A DNA stretch of 64,000 nucleotides, from the NCBI RefSeq assembly GCF_000519085.1, contig NZ_KI912577.1:3962035-4026034 (forward strand), read 5' to 3'. The DNA is from Methylobacterium sp. 10. GTDB taxonomy: Bacteria; Pseudomonadota; Alphaproteobacteria; Rhizobiales; Beijerinckiaceae. The notes beneath the pieces were generated by a model that saw nothing but the letters and a program-made list of their open reading frames with translations, had not been told where the DNA came from and did no database searches. Position numbers and translations under genes: made by a program. Positions 62,403 through 64,000 of this stretch are shown piece by piece (position 1 is the first letter of the stretch; each line of letters opens with the position of its first letter).

Positions 62403-62817
62403 GTAAAACGTACTCGCAGGATCTGCGTCTCTGGCGGGCGCGCGCCCGGTGGGACCGTGGATTGAAATCCGCCGTATGAACGGTCCTTCGGCCCCGAGGC
62501 ACGACCGTGCCCCTGCTGCTTCCGATCCGCCCCGCGACTTCATGGGAAGCCACGATACGACGCTGTCATGATGTTACTGTATCTAGGGATCCTTCGCCCT
62601 TAAACAAGTCTCCACGCATCAACGTGCTGCAGCGCACAGAATCTGGCGTCTTTTGGCGTGGTTCGAGGTGAAGTTCGCCGCTTCTAGCGCCGAATCTCTT
62701 TCTTTTTTGAGAATGCCGGCTACCCAAATCGCCCGTCGCTGGTTGACGCCGCGCAGTGATTCGCTGGCCGCACGGGCCTACGAGCGTCTCGGGCTCCCCC
62801 GCTCGCGCTGACACGAC
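62403..62817. other. Non-coding stretch between the GcrA-like gene and the terminator
   Basis: This stretch of about 400 bases is less GC-rich than its surroundings around 62560-62740 and contains one short rightward frame (ATG at 62713, 32 codons) without a ribosome-binding site. Nothing recognisable was found. Confidence 0.4.
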
Positions 62818-62857
62818 AAAAAACCCCACGCGCCGGCCGGCGCATGGGGTCTGTTTT
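62818..62857. terminator. Bidirectional rho-independent terminator downstream of the lanmodulin-like gene
   Basis: CCCCACGCGCCGG at 62824-62836 pairs with CCGGCGCATGGGG at 62837-62849 (one wobble). Six A precede it (a T-run for leftward transcripts) and five T follow at 62853-62857. It should end the leftward EF-hand gene transcript. Confidence 0.88.
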
Positions 62858-62908
62858 TGTTCGAAACCGTGTTCCGGCCCGCTCGCGGCGAGGGCGGTCC
62901 CTGCCGGC

Positions 62909-63319
62909 TTACTTGATCAGCTTGACCAGGGCCTTGCCGGCCGGGGTCTTCAGCTCGGCGGCATCGAGGGTGCCGTCGTTGTCCGGATCGGCCGCCTTGA
63001 AGCGGGACTCGACCAGGGCGAGGTACTCTTTCTTGTCGAGGGTGCCGTCCTTGTCCGGATCGGCTTCCGCGATCACCTTCTTGCCGCCACGACCCTTGAG
63101 CTCCTTGGCGTCGAGGGTGCCGTCCTTGTCACCTTCGAGGGCGTCGAACTTGGCGCTCGCGACGGCCTGGACTTCCTTCAGGTCGATCGTGCCGTCATTG
63201 TCGGTGTCGATCATCGAAATGATCTTGTTGCCCTTGGCGGAAGCCGGGGTGGCGACGGCGAAGGGCACGGCCAGGGCGGCGATGGCAAGGAAAAGGGGGA
63301 GCTTTGACCGGTTGAACAT
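62909..63319 (-). CDS. Lanmodulin-like periplasmic EF-hand protein
   Basis: The 136-residue protein has a signal peptide (MFNRSKLPLFLAIAALAVPF, cleavage after ATPASA) and four EF-hand loops at residues 38-49, 62-73, 87-98 and 111-122. The linkers are 12-13 residues, the compact spacing of lanmodulin (ordinary EF-hands are further apart). Loops 3 and 4 are DPDKDGTLDKKE and DPDNDGTLDAAE, with Pro at position 2 and Asp at 9 as in lanmodulin. Loops 1 and 2 are DTDNDGTIDLKE and EGDKDGTLDAKE and lack the Pro. AGGAGG lies upstream. It probably binds lanthanides or calcium in the periplasm. Confidence 0.88.
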   Translation of the reverse strand: MFNRSKLPLFLAIAALAVPFAVATPASAKGNKIISMIDTDNDGTIDLKEVQAVASAKFDALEGDKDGTLDAKELKGRGGKKVIAEADPDKDGTLDKKEYLALVESRFKAADPDNDGTLDAAELKTPAGKALVKLIK

Positions 63320-63382
63320 GCGTAAACCTCCTAGTTGCGTCAGCGTTGTGGAACTATCACACGCTTTTGCAGATGCGAAGGT

Positions 63383-63429
63383 GCCCTGTTGCAGGGCAGT
63401 CGCCCGCCTTTGTGTCATCTGTGGATGAC
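63383..63429. promoter_or_regulatory. Two inverted repeats upstream of the lanmodulin-like gene
   Basis: GCCCTG-TTG-CAGGGC at 63383-63397 and GTCATC-TGTG-GATGAC at 63414-63429 are consecutive small palindromes about 65-110 bases before the EF-hand gene start on the leftward side. They could be operators or leader hairpins; no regulator is known for them. Confidence 0.45.
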
Positions 63430-63567
63430 AAACCTCCCGATACCGGCACATCGGAGCCCCATCGGCCCGTGCGCGCGACAAACCCCACTGACGAGGGATT
63501 GGTTTTTCCCATCTCCTCCATGAAGGGGCGATGTCATTGTAAGCGACGAAGGACATGACCTATCACG

Positions 63568-64000
63568 ATGTTTCAGCCCGTCATGGAAACCGGCCGTCGT
63601 CTTCTGAGGCGCATCTGGCGTTGGGCCGTCTTCCGGGGGACGGGATTCAAGTACCGGGATTTCGAATCGGCCTTCGAGCGAGGCGATTGGCCGACGATCC
63701 TGACGCGGGCTCGTGATGGCGAGCGGCTCAAGAAGAGCCCGTCGATGATGGGCATGTTCATCCGCGCCGCCGGCGAGATGCGCGACGTCGAGGCGCTGGC
63801 CTGGGCCGAAAGCCAGTGCCTGAGCGCGCGATGGTCGCCGCGGGATCGATACGCGGTGAGCCAGAGGTTCCTGATGCTCGGAGAAGCGGCTGCCGCATGG
63901 GCGGTCTTCACCGTCGATGCCGCGGTGATGGCTCAGGCGAGATTCGCCCATCAGGCGAAATCGTTCCTCCCCCATACCAAGGATGCCGCCCTCCGGTCGG
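63568..64000 (+). CDS. Unknown helical protein, runs off the right edge (partial)
   Basis: At least 144 codons are open to the window end, starting ATG at 63568 (MFQPVMETGRRLLRRIWRWA). The sequence is helical with repeated RGDW/Ala-rich segments, for example FESAFERGDWPTILTRARDG and RAAGEMRDVEALAWAESQCL, resembling TPR-type helical repeats. The codon pattern matches the neighbours, and the opposite-strand frames here are shadows. AAGGAC lies about eleven bases upstream. No family or function was identified. Confidence 0.65.
   Translation, partial: MFQPVMETGRRLLRRIWRWAVFRGTGFKYRDFESAFERGDWPTILTRARDGERLKKSPSMMGMFIRAAGEMRDVEALAWAESQCLSARWSPRDRYAVSQRFLMLGEAAAAWAVFTVDAAVMAQARFAHQAKSFLPHTKDAALRS

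Noticed and set aside
62713..62811. A 32-codon frame before the terminator.
   Set aside because: No ribosome-binding site, no similarity recognised, and it ends at the terminator of the opposite gene.

Overview
The window comes from a high-GC alphaproteobacterium of the order Hyphomicrobiales, almost certainly Methylobacteriaceae (Methylobacterium/Methylorubrum type). The evidence is a tetrahydromethanopterin (H4MPT) C1-transfer cluster with the Fhc formyltransferase/hydrolase genes, an NAD(P)-dependent MtdB, a lanmodulin-like EF-hand protein, Irr-type iron-control boxes upstream of a suf operon, and a GcrA-like fragment. All assignments were made by reading the sequence; no database search was run.

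Left end, 1-9677: the H4MPT formaldehyde-oxidation genes. A leftward group runs beta-RFAP synthase (orf4), mtdB, orfY (ATP-grasp), mch, and a second ATP-grasp gene cut by the window edge (orf5). Divergent from it is the rightward fhcB-A-D-C operon. Together these genes oxidise methylene-H4MPT to formate and help build the cofactor. Two intergenic inverted-repeat elements lie inside the leftward group.

9678-24926: a long non-coding stretch, an Omp25-type outer-membrane barrel with a clear terminator, parE, a Tat-exported PhoX phosphatase and a small membrane peptide. A leftward four-gene group follows (membrane protein, winged-helix regulator, cis-prenyltransferase, cobalamin-type radical SAM enzyme). 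Then come an NCS1 permease with a hydantoin-racemase-like gene, a DEAD-box helicase and a GGDEF diguanylate cyclase.

24958-33200: a SUF iron-sulfur assembly operon read leftward (NifS/IscS-like desulfurase, sufB, sufC, sufD, sufS, sufT, then sufA). A Uma2-type gene in the opposite orientation sits between sufT and sufA, and two Irr-like boxes lie upstream of the first gene.

33201-47471: an alpha/beta hydrolase, a frameshifted DUF3606 gene, a 1367-residue Pls/PosA-like NRPS-type membrane protein, a histidine phosphatase, PPK2, an XRE-cupin regulator with a probable palindromic operator before a MOSC protein, an orphan AAA ATPase, a multi-pass membrane protein, fabI, a DnaJ-type co-chaperone, a lipoprotein and pdxH.

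47654-64000: an aldo/keto reductase with a divergent LysR gene, and an SDR/NUDIX/TIGR02301 group. Next are a dihydroorotase-like enzyme, ygfZ, a compact tag-HD hydrolase-phosphatase operon, xseB and dxs. The end of the window holds a Cu/Zn SOD-like protein with an altered zinc site, an Arg-rich secreted protein, the GcrA-like fragment, the lanmodulin-like protein and a gene running off the right edge. No tRNA, rRNA, IS element, prophage or CRISPR array was seen.
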